A stretch of 64,000 bases of DNA from Cristatella mucedo (GCA_009760855.2 WPIO01000114.1:559001-623000); one strand, 5' to 3'; numbered from the stretch's first letter, positions 52,665-64,000 are shown. The notes: generated from the letters alone by a model not told the origin. Translations and numbers: made by a program.

Positions 52665-53765
52665 CATAAATAATAATAATCATCATAATACGTTTGTATA
52701 GGGCCTTCAGACAACTAAATTTCTCTATAGGCACGTTGTTCAGAGGCATTACAAAAAGCATAACCGAATGATAGGTCTTACTGCCACCTCAAGCAATCAT
52801 AGTGTTAGCAGGAACGTGCATACCCAGACCGAATGTGAAAGACTTATCAGATGCAACAATAAAAAAGTGTTTTTAAGCTTTCTTTCAAGTTTTGTCAAGT
52901 CAGGGGACGTTGTGACTTGGGTTGGTTTGAGTACCAGGCTTTAGGAGCCAATCAGTTAAAGCTTCAGTTTCCGAGGGTTTGAAGATCTGACGTGGTTTGG
53001 CTAAATTATTTGAGAAAGAAGAGCGGTTTGTACGATTTTTCGCCAAGTGATGGAGTAGTTATGATTGTTAGGATAGAGCCAGAAAATAAAGGGATCGAAA
53101 ATTAAGTGACAGAACCTTAAATTCGATGAGCTGCTTGATTAGGAGCCAATGCAGGTCGGGAGCAGTTGGGTGATGTGTTAATTGCGACATTCCCGAAAGC
53201 CGAGATGAGCCTAGCTGCAGAGTTTTGGGTCAACTGTAACCGCCTAGTTGCACACACAGTTAGACCAGCGGGCAATGAGTTAAACAGTGGAGACGGGATG
53301 TCAAAAATGCATAGAACAGTGTGGATGTAGTATCCATGTGTAAACAAGCTCGAATTTGTGCAGTATTACGTAGCTACAAGTAGGCAGACTTGACCGTGGA
53401 GCTGATGCGGTCGTCTAATAAAAGCAAAATTTTAACGGGACATCTAGATTACGTCCAGATTCAGCAGGAGTTATGCTGGCGGAGCCAATTTTGAGAGTTA
53501 GGTTTTCCAATTTATGTCGTACTTGGTTTGCCCATAACTAGTAAGTTGGTTTCGTCGTCTTCCTATTTTTGAATATTTTCAGACATCCACATGGGGATGT
53601 AATTAGTATATGCAGGAAAGGTGTAGAAAGAATTCGACATGTTCGAGTTGTGGGAAGGATCAAAGCTAAGATACAACCGAGTGTCATCTGCATAAAAGTC
53701 AATTCCTAGACTAAGCTTAGCGATCGTATCCTTTAGAAGGAGAGTATAAACTGTGGAGGATGTCA
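52665..53765 (-). mobile_element. L2-1 LINE, RT to 3' end, diverged
   Basis: Orthologue of 11920-12530 but extending farther 5', to the IDFYADDTRLYLSFDPS block (83-codon frame at 53563-53814). Frames are broken. Confidence 0.85.
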
Positions 53766-55149
53766 GTCGTGTCTCAATTCTGCTACATGGGAGGAAACAA
53801 GGAATCGAATTCAACTATACACAGAGTTTGACGGCCACCTACTGACTTGTCAAGTAACTGCTGCCTCCTTCATTACCAACGGCCTTCTTCAAAAGACAAT
53901 GTGGCTAAGGCCCACCTTTCATTGCATGTAGACGCATAATTTCTATTCACCACCAAATGTAACCAATCGCCCTGAGCTCCCCATTCACCACCAACCTGAG
54001 AAAGACCGGGGCTCTCTCTCTCTCACCCTTTGCGTCGCTGCTATCAGCTGGTCCAAGGGCCCTACTGAAAAAGCAGGCAGCTCTGCATTTATGGCCGCAT
54101 GCTTGTTAATAATCACTCGTTGTCTCTCAGCATCATACGAAAAGTTGCACTTGCATGGCTCTATGTTTAGTTTACTTTTAACTTGCAGCCGTAACTTATT
54201 CGAGAGCTCTTACTAAGAGAGGCTACCTAAAGGTCCTGGTTTCAAAATTCTGTCAATCAAAACCAAAGTAGCATCAACAATTAAATATTTCTTCTGAAGA
54301 AAATTGCGTCCTATTTGACTGCTTTGCTACCTAACGATGACGCATTAAAATACTGCTTGGTTACAAGGCAACAGTACTTAAAGAAAAAAAGGCAAATGAT
54401 CCTGCCCTCAGCGAATAAGTCGTTTAATGGTAATGCTAATATTAGCATAATCCGCTTGCATAGTGCCTTCAGGGAATTTAATCTACATTGGCCTTGGTTT
54501 AAAGCGAATAGCTTAACCAAGATAGCAGTTTCAAGCTTCCAAAAATATATTGTAAAAATGGTAGTTTGCATTTTGGCTCACATGCTTGGCTGACAGCCAA
54601 TGCTGTGTATTTCAATCAGTACGTAGGAGATTAAATTGAGCCGTATGTGCCTGCCATTTTAATCTGGGGATGCCACAGCTATAGCTCTGGTAGCTTTAAT
54701 TGACGTCGAGGCCCCACAAGGACTCAGTATTTCGCTAAAATGCAGTACAATGATGTTAGAAACGCAGCAAGATATAATGGTGATACTAATAATACATTTA
54801 ATATAGCGCCCCATATGATTCAACCTCTCTAGGCAGGCATTATTGCAACAACTGTGTCAAAATCCAGAGCCCTGTCCCGCAGCAGCTGAGATTGCTTACT
54901 GAAGTAACAAATAACGGATGAAGCTAACTGCGGTAAACAGGAGAGGTGAGAGGCCTCAGCAGACGCGGGCACTCCGAAAAGATGCTCCGACGCTATGAAA
55001 TCTTCCGTGCACAGTATAATTTATGTAGAGTTTGTGGTTGCGTCTTTTAAGGGAAAGCGGGCTTTACATCTAAACTTATTGTCACTATCTTTTGAGTTCC
55101 TAGCTATCTTGCACCATAATAACTATCTTTGCCAACCCCCTGGTGAGCG
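53766..55149. other. Copy-B-only stretch, mostly unassigned
   Basis: No counterpart in copy A. It includes two decayed L2-1 hairpin fragments on the minus strand (about 54435-54495 and 54785-54850, the latter 'tatagcgccccatatg'). No gene is recognised. A short CT tract lies near 54010. Confidence 0.5.
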
Positions 55150-56065
55150 AATTGCTTTGGGTTGGACAGTGAATAGAGGTGATAGTTTCTGATAAGAAGC
55201 TGGGTCAGGAATCAATCACCACCATTTCTAGATATTCATACAATAGGATCCAGATAAAGCAACTGGCCAATTGGTAGACCATATAGACCAATTTTGCTAC
55301 TTTTAGCAGTAGTCTAGCATTACCGAAACTGCGATTTATGCTACCGATACAGGCATATTAGTAACCGGGATTTAAGTGGTTGTGTATTTAAAAAATATGA
55401 GTATTAAACCCAGAGTTCCCAAGGCCAGCACGCAGCTTGCATTAAGCTACTGATTAACTAGCGGGTATATAGCAGCTAGCACGAACACGGTTTATTCAGG
55501 GCGCCCAGTAGCGCTCTTGGCCAACTAGTAAAAATTAACAATTCGAAATATCGTTAGCAGCTGAAAGGTTCAAGATGAAGTAACATATCAAGTCACAATC
55601 AAGTTTTCGGCTTTTAAATCCCGACTTTCTTTAATTTTATTCCTGTTAAGAGCATCGGTTAATTAAATATGAAGTATTAGCTACAGGCCTCTCGATGCTT
55701 AAGTAGCTGGTAGTGCCGTTTCGGTAGCTCGATGACATGTTATAACGCCATAGAAGGCAAACTAGGCTAAATGACGTCGGATAAATCAAGTTGTGCTTTG
55801 GAAGCAGATAACGTGGCCTGAAATATTTGCCAATACGTAACGTGAAATGATGGTTCGCCAGAATTTCCAACAGGGTTGCCCCACAGACTACAATCCTTTC
55901 AGAAAAATGGCTGCCGTCAAAGAAGATTTGCTTGGAATTAAGAAGACGACTCTGAGCGGAACTTCGAGGCGAACGACCTCGAGGTTAATCGGACGGATTT
56001 AATTTCCTCCAGGAAACATGGGAGCGGATGGTCTACATTTACCGCCCCTCAATATCAGCGTTGTA
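55150..56065 (+). repeat. Dispersed repeat family 4, copy 4
   Basis: 'gtgatagtttctgataagaagctggg' to 'ataaatcaagttgtgctttggaagc' and 'ggatggtctacatttaccg' align with copies 1 and 3 in order. No conserved frame. Confidence 0.55.
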
Positions 56066-56129
56066 TTAAGCATTTTGGTGGTTCAGTGAAGCTGTAGCTA
56101 AATTTACTTCCAGCAGACGTTCAAGAATC

Positions 56130-56350
56130 CCATTACTTTACCACACTTCAAAAATTTAAGATAACACCCATACTAGTAGAATTTTCTAAATCCTACTGTT
56201 TTGACATTTGTTTACTTATGAGTGCTGAAACGGTCCATGATACGACTAAACATGTGTGTATGCTGGCACTATGCATGTTAAAAAACATACTATGCATGCC
56301 AAATCGAAGCATGTTACCACGAACCATCTGTCCATGCTTTCGTTACAGCA
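56130..56350 (+). mobile_element. Possible very decayed L2-1 3' UTR
   Basis: 'cttatgagtgctgaaac' and repeated 'atgcatg' motifs resemble the UTR block. No hairpin survives. Weak. Confidence 0.35.
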
Positions 56351-57093
56351 TACGAAAAGAGGTTAGATACATGCTAGTCTATGGATGCTCGAATATTCGG
56401 GTTTTTGGGTATTTATATCAAAACTCAAAAATTTAAATTATACCCATGAGGCTTTTCATAAGATAAGGTCTCATAGTGCTGCAAAATAAGAATTGTCCAA
56501 TGAATCGAAGTCGCTGGACGGGCACGTCTGCAGGACCAGCTAAGTCCTAATTTCAAGCTTCGAGCAACAAAAATAATAAAAAGCACTGTCTTGCTATGCA
56601 ATGCTTCACAAGCATTCAAATTAATAAATTTCTCAACCTGATTGGATGCGATAGGAGGGATGATTACTTTCCAAATCCAGGCAGGCAATACAAGAACTTT
56701 AAAGTTCATCAGAAAACCGTCTTCATTCACCAAACCTCCTACATTCTGGCTGTGGACTGGAACCACTTTTAAAGGATCACGTGGCCTCCAGCGTGTCATT
56801 TACTAATTTCGCTTGCTAGATTAAAGGAAATCTATTCCATACGTACCTTAGGCTGAAGGAATATCATAAGGTAAGCTGAAAAGTGAAGCTAAATGATCGC
56901 GGTTCATGGGTCAATTGAATGACCATCGTAGCTAACGACCACCTCGAGTCAGTTACTTTAGAAAACATTTAAGAAAAATAGTCAACTTTTTTTAACGAAT
57001 ATGTCTGTAGCTTCTTCTTAAGTAAAGCAGGCATTCAGGTGGAACGCCTGCTTTTTATCCTTGAAGAAGGTACGGTAGAGGCAAGCTTGTTAA
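56351..57093. other. Unassigned sequence with a perfect inverted repeat
   Basis: No gene recognised. aaagcaggc (57024-57032) and gcctgcttt (57046-57054) could form a 9-bp stem with a 13-nt loop. In animal DNA this has no evident role. The 124-codon minus frame (56425-56799) has no recognised domain. Confidence 0.4.
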
Positions 57094-57116
57094 AAGAGAG
57101 AGTGAGAGAGAGAAAG

Positions 57117-57199
<83 letters not shown>

Positions 57200-57200
57200 G
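57094..57200. repeat. (GA)n microsatellite
   Basis: Almost pure GA from 57121 to 57196, with interrupted units before it. The poly-(Ser-Leu) minus frames across it are artefacts. Confidence 0.97.
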
Positions 57201-57394
57201 GGCACGTTTTGATGAATTGACAAGCACTTCCCGTGTCCATTGACTGATAAGCTTTTGTTTTCTTTCAGGTAAATTCTCCTCGTTTCTTTATTTTATCTTC
57301 TACATTTTAACATTGAAGGAAATAGTTTTCTTGCATCAATTGGATGTTTTCACTGACATATTTAAAGTGGCTGGGAGTGAAACCTCAGACAGAA

Positions 57395-57580
57395 ATAAAA
57401 ATAAATAAATAAATCCTAGCTGAGTAAACAGCCTCTTTTTGTATAGCGATAGAAGAGCCTTTAAGGCTATTACCACCACTTTCGGTGGCGATAAAAGAAT
57501 CGCCCACAGCAGGAGTCGAACCCTCGACCTCAGACCGAGGTCGTGCAAGCAATCGCCTTACCTAGGTGCCAAGCAGATCC
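57395..57580 (-). mobile_element. SINE B with (ATTT)n tail
   Basis: Minus strand: tail complement 'aaataaataaataaat', 'cctagctgagtaaacagcc', hairpin body and 'gagtcgaaccctcgacctc' B-box complement, ending in 'cctaggtgcc'. It gives the clearest view of the SINE B tail repeat. Confidence 0.9.
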
Positions 57581-58795
57581 ATTGCTTATGAATTAGGCTT
57601 TCTTGGCAAGGCTATTACGATTAATAATACGAGCATTATTGGCTGTTCAGCATGTTCCTTGATTAACTCTCGAAGTTATAAAAACAATTTTTGCACTGAA
57701 AGTACTCTATAAGAGTTTTTTTGACAAGTCAAGTTTTAGTTCAAGAAACCTCGAGTCAATATCTGCATTAAAATTGCCAAATTCACGAGCAATAAGCGAA
57801 AAACCCGCAATATCTGCATGCAATAAGCCAAAAGAAGAAACATCTGCATGGAAAGTAGAAAACCTGATATTAACTATTAGCCAAAGAAAGGTCAAATTCT
57901 GAGCGGGACATGTCAGGACATGAAACTTCAAAATTAAGGAAATATAATGATAAAATGTTGCACTGGAAAGCCTAAATCAATTTAAAAAGGGCAAACTCTA
58001 TTTAAACAATTTATTAATATAAGGTAAATTTTTGTTTTATCTCAATACATTCATTAGAAAATAAATTTGTGAATTAAATTAAAAATCTTTAGCTCAGCCT
58101 CGATCTGTCACTTGTAAACGGCACAAACAAGAATTGTGACGCAGTAGCTCGAGGATTTCAAAATCTAATTGGCGACTAGACGGTACTAACCTCTAAGAGC
58201 AAGCCCAAATATTAAAGATGGTCTCTTACAGGGTATAACTGTCAAGTATATCCTTTAAATCAATCAAGTTTCCATTCTGTGTCAAAACGCTTGCTCGTAG
58301 CAAGGACCTTAGTGTGGCGACCTTGGTTGCCAGCCTTGACGTCAGTCTTTACTTACTGGAGTCGGCAGGATCACAGCAGCAGAAATCTGCAGAACGTCCC
58401 CTAGCGGCTGCCAGAAGGTATTCCATGCTCTGACCACGTGTGGTGCTCAATCGGCGGCTGCCATGTTTGTCACCAGATGTGCTCTCAGGTTTCCCTTCGC
58501 ATACTTCTTGATCAGCCGTAGTTCGTGACGCCTCCCCTACCTCGCTGTCTGAATGACCGGCTTAGATTTTGGTCTTACCCGAGTGACCTCGCTTTACAAG
58601 CTAAAAGCCCAAATCGAGAATACCAGCTCGATGCAGTAGTTCTGGAGATTGGCCGAGGCTGGGGGAGATAATTAGTTCACAGCTGTGAAATTAATCGCCG
58701 GCATGGGTTGTCTCATGATAGTCATTGGTCACATTTCGGTCACCTGCCAGTAACGTTGCTCTGCGTTGCATTCGTTGCCCCGAAAAAAAGCTAAG
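57581..58795. other. Copy-B-only unassigned sequence
   Basis: AT-rich to about 58100, then GC-richer around 58300-58650 with no recognised exon. Ends where homology to copy A resumes (58796). Confidence 0.45.
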
Positions 58796-61700
58796 CTGTG
58801 AGACGAGGAGCCTGGGAACTGCTCGATGTGCCCTAAAAGTGGAACTTGAGCGATTGGTAGTGCAAGGCCCATATACAGTGTGACACTGCACATGTGTTTA
58901 GATTAGGCAAACCGCGGAACGTCGGCCACGTAATTTTGTTTCCACGTAGTTTTTGCATTTTTGAAAATTTTTATTAAACGAAGATCGGAAAGACATCGGG
59001 CAATTAGTAAGATCTTAACTTTTTGACGTTTACCAATGACATATTAGAGTATTTGCAGAGTAGCTGTACTACCACTGGACTATTTCAAACGTCGGAGTGT
59101 AGCTGGGTATGTAACGCCGGATAAAACACATGTAGTTTTGTAGAATGGATTACAAAGTCTCACTCTCCATTATATTTTCAAAGTGCAAGTATCTAATTGC
59201 ACATTAGGTAGAAAGGAATGGATTACAATAATGAAGACGACGATGAATTTTATGAGTGACAATCAAAGTCACTGGTGCATAATCGTTAGCTCCACTTTTT
59301 TTGCTTGAGTTAGGCACGTTCTGTTTTTGAGACATTTTTAGGCTGGTATTTCTATCTGTCATTCAGAAAAGCCACAATGACTAAGTAGGTCTTACTTCAT
59401 TAAGGTTCCTACAGAGCTAGCAAGGTCCGCGCGACATTTTGCGATTATTAGGTTGCTAAAAGATAACATCTGATTTAAGAAATACTCAGCTGAACTGGTG
59501 TCGGAAAGGTGGTAGAGGTTATGGGCATCATGCAAGTAGCCCGACGAGAGAGGTTCATCAGATTTCTAAGTAGAAGAGATGATGACGTTTCATAGGAACT
59601 GTAAAAGTGAAGTCTCTGCCGATTGGACCGTTGACCTTTAACGTGGGACAAAAAACCAAAGGGTTTCAGAAAACGCACTACAGCCCATGATCAATACTAC
59701 GAAGGCTTTCAATGATAAGGGTAAGAGTACAGCGAAAGAAATCCAGTAAGCTACCCGTAGCGGAACTGATCACAAGAGTCGGTATGATTTATAGAGAAAA
59801 GTAGCTCCTAGCGAATAGGTTTGAGGAATACATTATCAAAATAACAAACAAATCAACTAATAATTGCTCAAGCTTATTTGAGAGTTATTTCAAGATTAAA
59901 ATGTTTAGGCGAACAGCCTGATTGAACTACTTCAGGAAACTGCTTAGGTGCCCGATTATGAGTTGCCAACTCCTCAGTGTAGCAAATGGTCAAAAAATTA
60001 GTAAGCTGCCGATCTGGTTCATGCAAATCTAACGCTTTGGGCCGGCTTTGTGAATAAAAGCCTATTCTCTTGGTTTATACGCATTTATTTTATCATATTT
60101 ATTCCTAATTCAGTGCGTATTTTATTCTGTTTTACGCTTGCATGTTTCATTCTGTGACCATGCATATAGCTCGGAATAGTTTCACGTTACTACAAGTATA
60201 TAACATTCTCACAAAATTACACTTTGTATAAAACATGACTGGGATATCTTTGATAGATAATGAATTAAAATCAATCTAATGAAGTTTTATCCCTTGCCAA
60301 TCCCAGCCAAAATATAGGAATGAAGACTCTGTTGTCTTTTTGGCGTATTTTATGAGAAAATTCTAGCATTACTGTCATGTTTTTATAACAATATGAATGA
60401 TCTCTTTGGAAAACGTTAGAGGTTTTTTAACGGTCATGCGTAGAACCGAAGCAGAAGACAAATCCTAACAGGGAATATTCATTGGTAAGCCGAGTGTGAA
60501 CCTCCAGTTGGAAGTTATCATTACCGAAACATCTTCTTGGTATGTGAGCGAAGACATGAAATACAAGCGAAATAAGAGTACAGCGAAATAAATCTAGTAA
60601 GCTACCCGTAGCGGAACTGATCACGGGAGTCGGTATGATTATGGATCTGGTTCATGCAAATCTAATGCTTTGGGTTGGCCTTGTGACTAAATGCATATTC
60701 TCTTGGTTTATACGCATTTATTTTATCTTATTTATTTTTAAGTATGTGTGCAGTTGTTCTTTTTTACGATTGCATATTTATTTGTGTGACCATAGACATA
60801 GCTATGGATAATTTCACGTCATAACAAGTATAATGCATTCTCGCAAAATAAAGCTTTGTATGAAATATGACTGAGATATCCTTTATGGTCAATGAATTAA
60901 AACCAATCTAATAAAATATTGTCCCCATCCCTTTCAAATCTCAGCCAAAATATAGGAATGAAGACTCTGTTGTCTTTTTGGCGTACGTTATGTGAAAATT
61001 CTAGCATTATTGTAATGTTTTTATAACGATATCATGGAACCAAAGCAGCAGACAATTACTAACTGCAAATATTCATTGGTAAGCCGAGTGTGAACCTCAA
61101 GTTGGAAGTTGTCATCCCTAGATTTTTTCCGCTAGCGTCTAACCGGAAACCTCTTCTCATTATGTGAGCGAAGACATGGCTGCGAAGCCACGACAAGGTT
61201 CTGTTTGAGCTTCACTGGCTCCACTGTCTCAAGCGTTAGGCCACCTTTAAGAGCCTCTCTCTGTATTGCAGATCGTTTTACTGGCTTCGTGCTAGCCAAC
61301 CTCAGTCTGACCTCAAAGCTCATTCAGCGACTATCGCACCGCCGGCACTTCGGTTATCGGTCACCTAACTTTATCTGGTGCTAAATTAAAATTTCTCTGC
61401 AGTCTGAAATTAAGTTTAAATGCACTGAAAACCCCAAATTCAGCCAGAAATCTTTCAGAGCTTGCAATTATTTTGCAACCGTTTTACCGAGCTTCCCCAG
61501 CACAGCTGCTAACTTGTTTTTTGTCATCGCCTGCTTTGGTGTGCATCTATGTACTAATCTGTGGATATTGCTAATTAGCTGTTTTAATAATCATTGGCCT
61601 CGAGAAAATTTCTATGCGCTTTTAAGCAGTTTTCATTGCAGTGAACTTTTTGGCGTTTGCATGATTTTTTCATCTGTAGTACCAAAATAGCAGTAAACAA

Positions 61701-62090
61701 AATCGGTTTGCTTTTTTGCCGAGAACTATACAGCGCCTGCATAGAGATCCAGTTTTCCAGTGGCGTCATAGCAAGGAGCAATTAGTATTTGTATTATGAA
61801 AACTAGAGCAGGATCAGTGTATACGCATACCGAGGTAAAAGAATGGATGGGTACTTCACATTCTTGAAAGCAGGCAGAAAGAAAACGCTTCGGTGAATAA
61901 ATAGCCGTCAAGACAACATAGAAATTCTTCTCTTCACGGACATTAGGGTTTTCATCTGGCTTAGGTTGCAATAGGTTGTGATACGAATTAACACCATACC
62001 TTACTACATGAACCTCTATGAGAATTATTTAAAGGCTGGTAACTCCAGACGGTTAGCTAACACTGTACAATTCTCTTGGGTTAAATATAA
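58796..62090. other. Duplicated non-repeat sequence with internal tandem duplication
   Basis: Counterpart of 13499-16140 without the SINE B. The stretch equivalent to 14640-15200 occurs twice here (about 60000-60545 and 60575-61135), adding roughly 0.6 kb. No gene recognised. Confidence 0.6.
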
Positions 62091-62094
62091 ACGC

Positions 62095-62312
62095 TCCGGT
62101 TCGGCAGAATGGTAAAGGTGCTTGCCCCGACCGAGGTCTTGCCGAGGTCGTGGGGTCAAGCCCCGCGGCCTAAACAATCAAACCAATACCAGCTGATGAA
62201 ACAGCCTCTATCAAAGGGCGACAGAAGATTATTTGTGGCTAAATAGGAAGTGCCTACATAGAGATTAAGTTCTCTTAGGACGCTATACAATGATTTATAA
62301 CAAAATAATTTT
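62095..62312 (+). mobile_element. Composite SINE, orthologue of 16145-16360
   Basis: tRNA-like head ('cggcagaatggtaaagg...cgtggggtcaagcc'), inverted SINE B tail ('agctgatgaaacagcctc') and L2-type tail ('gtgcctacatagag...aggacgctatac'). Confidence 0.85.
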
Positions 62313-62674
62313 TTAATCATCTTAAAAAAATTGAGAAATACCTCCAACGTCTCTCCATAAATTCTTGCGCGTTTAGGCTGTTGAATGACTGATTTCTACT
62401 GGATATACCTGAACGTTCTGCTGCATTATGAATCAAAGTTTCTGCAGATGCCTCAAAGTAGACGTCTCACAGACAAAATCAGACAATGTAGTAAAACCCG
62501 CGAATGACCACCGGCGTACAGAATTGCAATTAATCAGTAATTTCATCAGTAGCTTTAGAAACTGCTGTGGATGCATAGGAACGCATTTTTTGTGCTTCAA
62601 GGACTTTCCCCAGCTAGTTTAGGTCAAAGCAATGGATATTGATACTGTATTTTTTATCTAATAACACATGAGCT

Positions 62675-62935
62675 GAAGATTTAGTGAGTCCCTGTGATTC
62701 ATCCTTTATGTGCTTATGCGTGCTGACACTGCACATGCTGCCACTTGTCACACTTACATGCCGACCCTGTGCATGTCACTCATAACCATGTTATTCATGT
62801 TGTTTTGATCAAGGATGATATTACTCACAATTCAATTGCATTTCCCTTTGCAGCAAATGTAAAGCGCCTAGAAAGAGATTTAGTTCTCTGAGGGTGCTTT
62901 ATCAAGTGCCTAATTAGTATTATTATTATAGACAC
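62675..62935 (+). mobile_element. L2-1 3' UTR and hairpin, orthologue of 16725-16985
   Basis: 'agtgagtccctgtgattcatcc' through the UTR motifs to 'gcgcctagaaagagatttag' and the ATT tail. The hairpin is better kept than in copy A. Confidence 0.87.
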
Positions 62936-63131
62936 TTGACAAAAAGGTGCCCCGTTAAAATGATTAATTAGCAGTAACGCATTACGGCAAACTGGCCAAC
63001 AGTTGTGAGCTCAGACCACGAAGCACTATATTTGTCTGTCTTAGGTATCGGAATGCCGCACCTGCTCTATCAGAGGTTTCTCTTCAGAACTCATTATTGA
63101 AAATAATTAGACGTGTGTTTGTGCTACAATC

Positions 63132-63877
63132 TCACAACAAGCAAGCATTTACAATGACCATGACGTTGGAAGGGTTTACGCCAAATAATTGGCAAGTCAT
63201 CGAGAGAGTGAACTGCCTTAACGAATTTGTCACTGGTGACTCAATCCACGTTTGACCTGTTGGCGATAAAGCGGTGATTGCAGAGCGGCACAGAAGAGAC
63301 CCAGCGGTGCTGGTTGCGCACACCCGGCCGTTGCCTGAAGCTATCATGATGAAGCCATTCCCAACTAGTTGCCACGTCCCACCATTGTCCGCCGTGAAGG
63401 CAGCGTTGTAGGTTGAAAGTATGGCCCAGAGTCCAGAAGGACCAGCATCTGCATATTTTACGTTAGGGCTCTTGTAGGACCAAGACGTTCCACAGGGAGT
63501 TGACGAACTAATACCTTCTATGTGAAAGAGTTGGTCGTATCCGTTCACAACCCAGACGGAGTCGTCAAGGTCACTTACAGTCGATTGGCTAGCCCATCCG
63601 TCTGTTTGTTTCCACGCATTGCCCGACGGCTGTTCAGCATTGATATTTGCTTTACACCAGATATCTCCGGCGGAATTCGTACCCCAAACAGACGTTTTAC
63701 CTACATCCAGGTTATTGAGAGAGACGTGCTCAGTCAGTATCACCCATCGACTTTCGTAGTACAGAGGATTGCCAAAACTTCCCTGCATAAAAGCCAATGA
63801 GCCATTGATGAACATGCAGAATATACCAGCCATCCCTGCAGCTAGCCAATGAAGCTGGTGTGTCGTTTCTTTGACAT
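63132..63877 (-). CDS. Tectonin-domain lectin, terminal exon B
   Basis: A 233-residue frame from ATG at 63833 to TAA at 63132, with no indel relative to the gene at 17181-17926. Acceptor TTTCTTTTAG is conserved at the exon start (63877), again 44 nt before the ATG. About 20 residues differ between the two proteins by my count, for example HREG/HIEG near residue 104-107, and a cluster in blade 4 (SKVCATNTSGCILC against GRVCATSTAGSLLC, which loses one cysteine at 179). Blade-core tryptophans and the WVVNGYDQLF, GLWAILSTYN and GNGF motifs are identical. Retention of an open frame in both copies suggests both were under constraint. The role (glycan recognition, secretion) is inferred from the family. 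Poly(A) signal not obvious. Confidence 0.85.
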
Positions 63878-63983
63878 CTAAAAGAAATTCTACACGATTA
63901 ACTTAGCTAAAAATCAAAACAACAGCACTAATTCTTGCGTTTGGACTGCAGATGTATAGGCTCTGAATGATTCACTTGGGTTA
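63878..63983 (-). other. Intron or upstream flank of tectonin gene B
   Basis: Counterpart of 17927-18037, with the conserved acceptor. Confidence 0.5.
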
Positions 63984-64000
63984 AATATTAATGCCCCGGT
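63984..64000 (+). mobile_element. Start of composite SINE, cut by window end
   Basis: 'taatgccccggt' matches the first bases of the element at 18038-18262 at the equivalent distance from the tectonin gene. Confidence 0.7.

Larger units (their letters stand above)
45054..64000 (+). repeat. Segmental duplication, copy B (runs off window)
   Basis: Collinear with copy A at 4620-18100 (see anchor pairs there). Private features are hairpin-only L2 insertions at 47664-47747 and 48347-48426, SINE A at 50654-50820, SINE B at 52332-52490, the 53230-58795 interval and an internal tandem duplication near 60.0-61.1 kb. Confidence 0.9.

Noticed and set aside
56425-56799. 124-aa minus frame as a gene
   Set aside because: No domain, no splice evidence and no paralogue in the window.
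57024-57054. Terminator-like hairpin with T-run
   Set aside because: The shape resembles a bacterial terminator, but the context is animal DNA with no gene ending there.
57035-57240. Minus-strand Ser-Leu repeat frames
   Set aside because: They are translations of the GA microsatellite and have no start context or conserved flank.
1-64000. CRISPR array or bacterial defence or biosynthetic system
   Set aside because: No regularly spaced direct repeats with unique spacers, no operon-like coding density and no prokaryotic gene families are visible.

Overview
This is AT-rich, repeat-dense animal nuclear DNA. I see no prokaryotic genes or operons, no rRNA or tRNA genes and no CRISPR. Splice-like junctions, L2-clade LINEs with hairpin 3' ends, tRNA-derived SINEs, CA/GA microsatellites and exon-scale coding segments all point to a metazoan. 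A secreted-type tectonin (tachylectin-1/fish-egg-lectin-like) gene and a PAN/apple-like phase 1-1 exon fit an invertebrate, perhaps a mollusc or other lophotrochozoan. That taxon is a guess.

Host genes are few. Two intact tectonin-lectin terminal exons lie on the minus strand at 17.2-17.9 kb and 63.1-63.9 kb (233 aa each, about 91% identical by my count). Each has a decayed relative at 8.9-9.5 kb or 49.3-49.9 kb. A single 240-bp PAN/apple-like exon lies at 27.6-27.8 kb (minus). Almost everything else is transposon-derived or unrecognised.

The largest structure is a direct segmental duplication. Roughly 4.6-18.1 kb (copy A) is repeated at 45.06-64.0 kb (copy B) in the same order and orientation. 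The offset is about 40.2-40.7 kb over the first part and about 45.3-46.0 kb over the last part, because the 12.5-13.5 kb and 53.2-58.8 kb intervals differ. Each copy carries one intact and one broken tectonin gene, so the window holds four tectonin loci. Copy B runs off the window end.

The repeats are: (1) L2-1, a very abundant L2-clade LINE, mostly 5'-truncated, ending in a double-stem hairpin and an ATT-rich tail; (2) LINE2, a second L2-like LINE with one almost full-length copy at 18.8-22.3 kb; (3) SINE A, a tRNA-derived SINE whose tail matches the L2-1 hairpin; (4) SINE B, a tRNA-derived SINE with three small hairpins in its body; (5) a composite SINE with a SINE A head, the reverse complement of the SINE B tail, and the L2-type tail; (6) two unclassified dispersed families, called here family 3 and family 4.

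Comparing the two duplication copies gives filled and empty sites. SINE A, SINE B and hairpin-only L2 fragments of about 80 bp are each present in one copy and absent from the other, so these elements moved after the duplication. Layout: 0-4.3 kb LINE fragments and microsatellites; 4.3-18.3 kb copy A; 18.3-23.3 kb LINE2 and L2-1; 23.3-45 kb mixed repeats with the PAN exon and families 3 and 4; 45-64 kb copy B with a private insert-like stretch at 53.2-58.8 kb. All boundaries of repeat copies were judged by eye and may be off by tens of bases.
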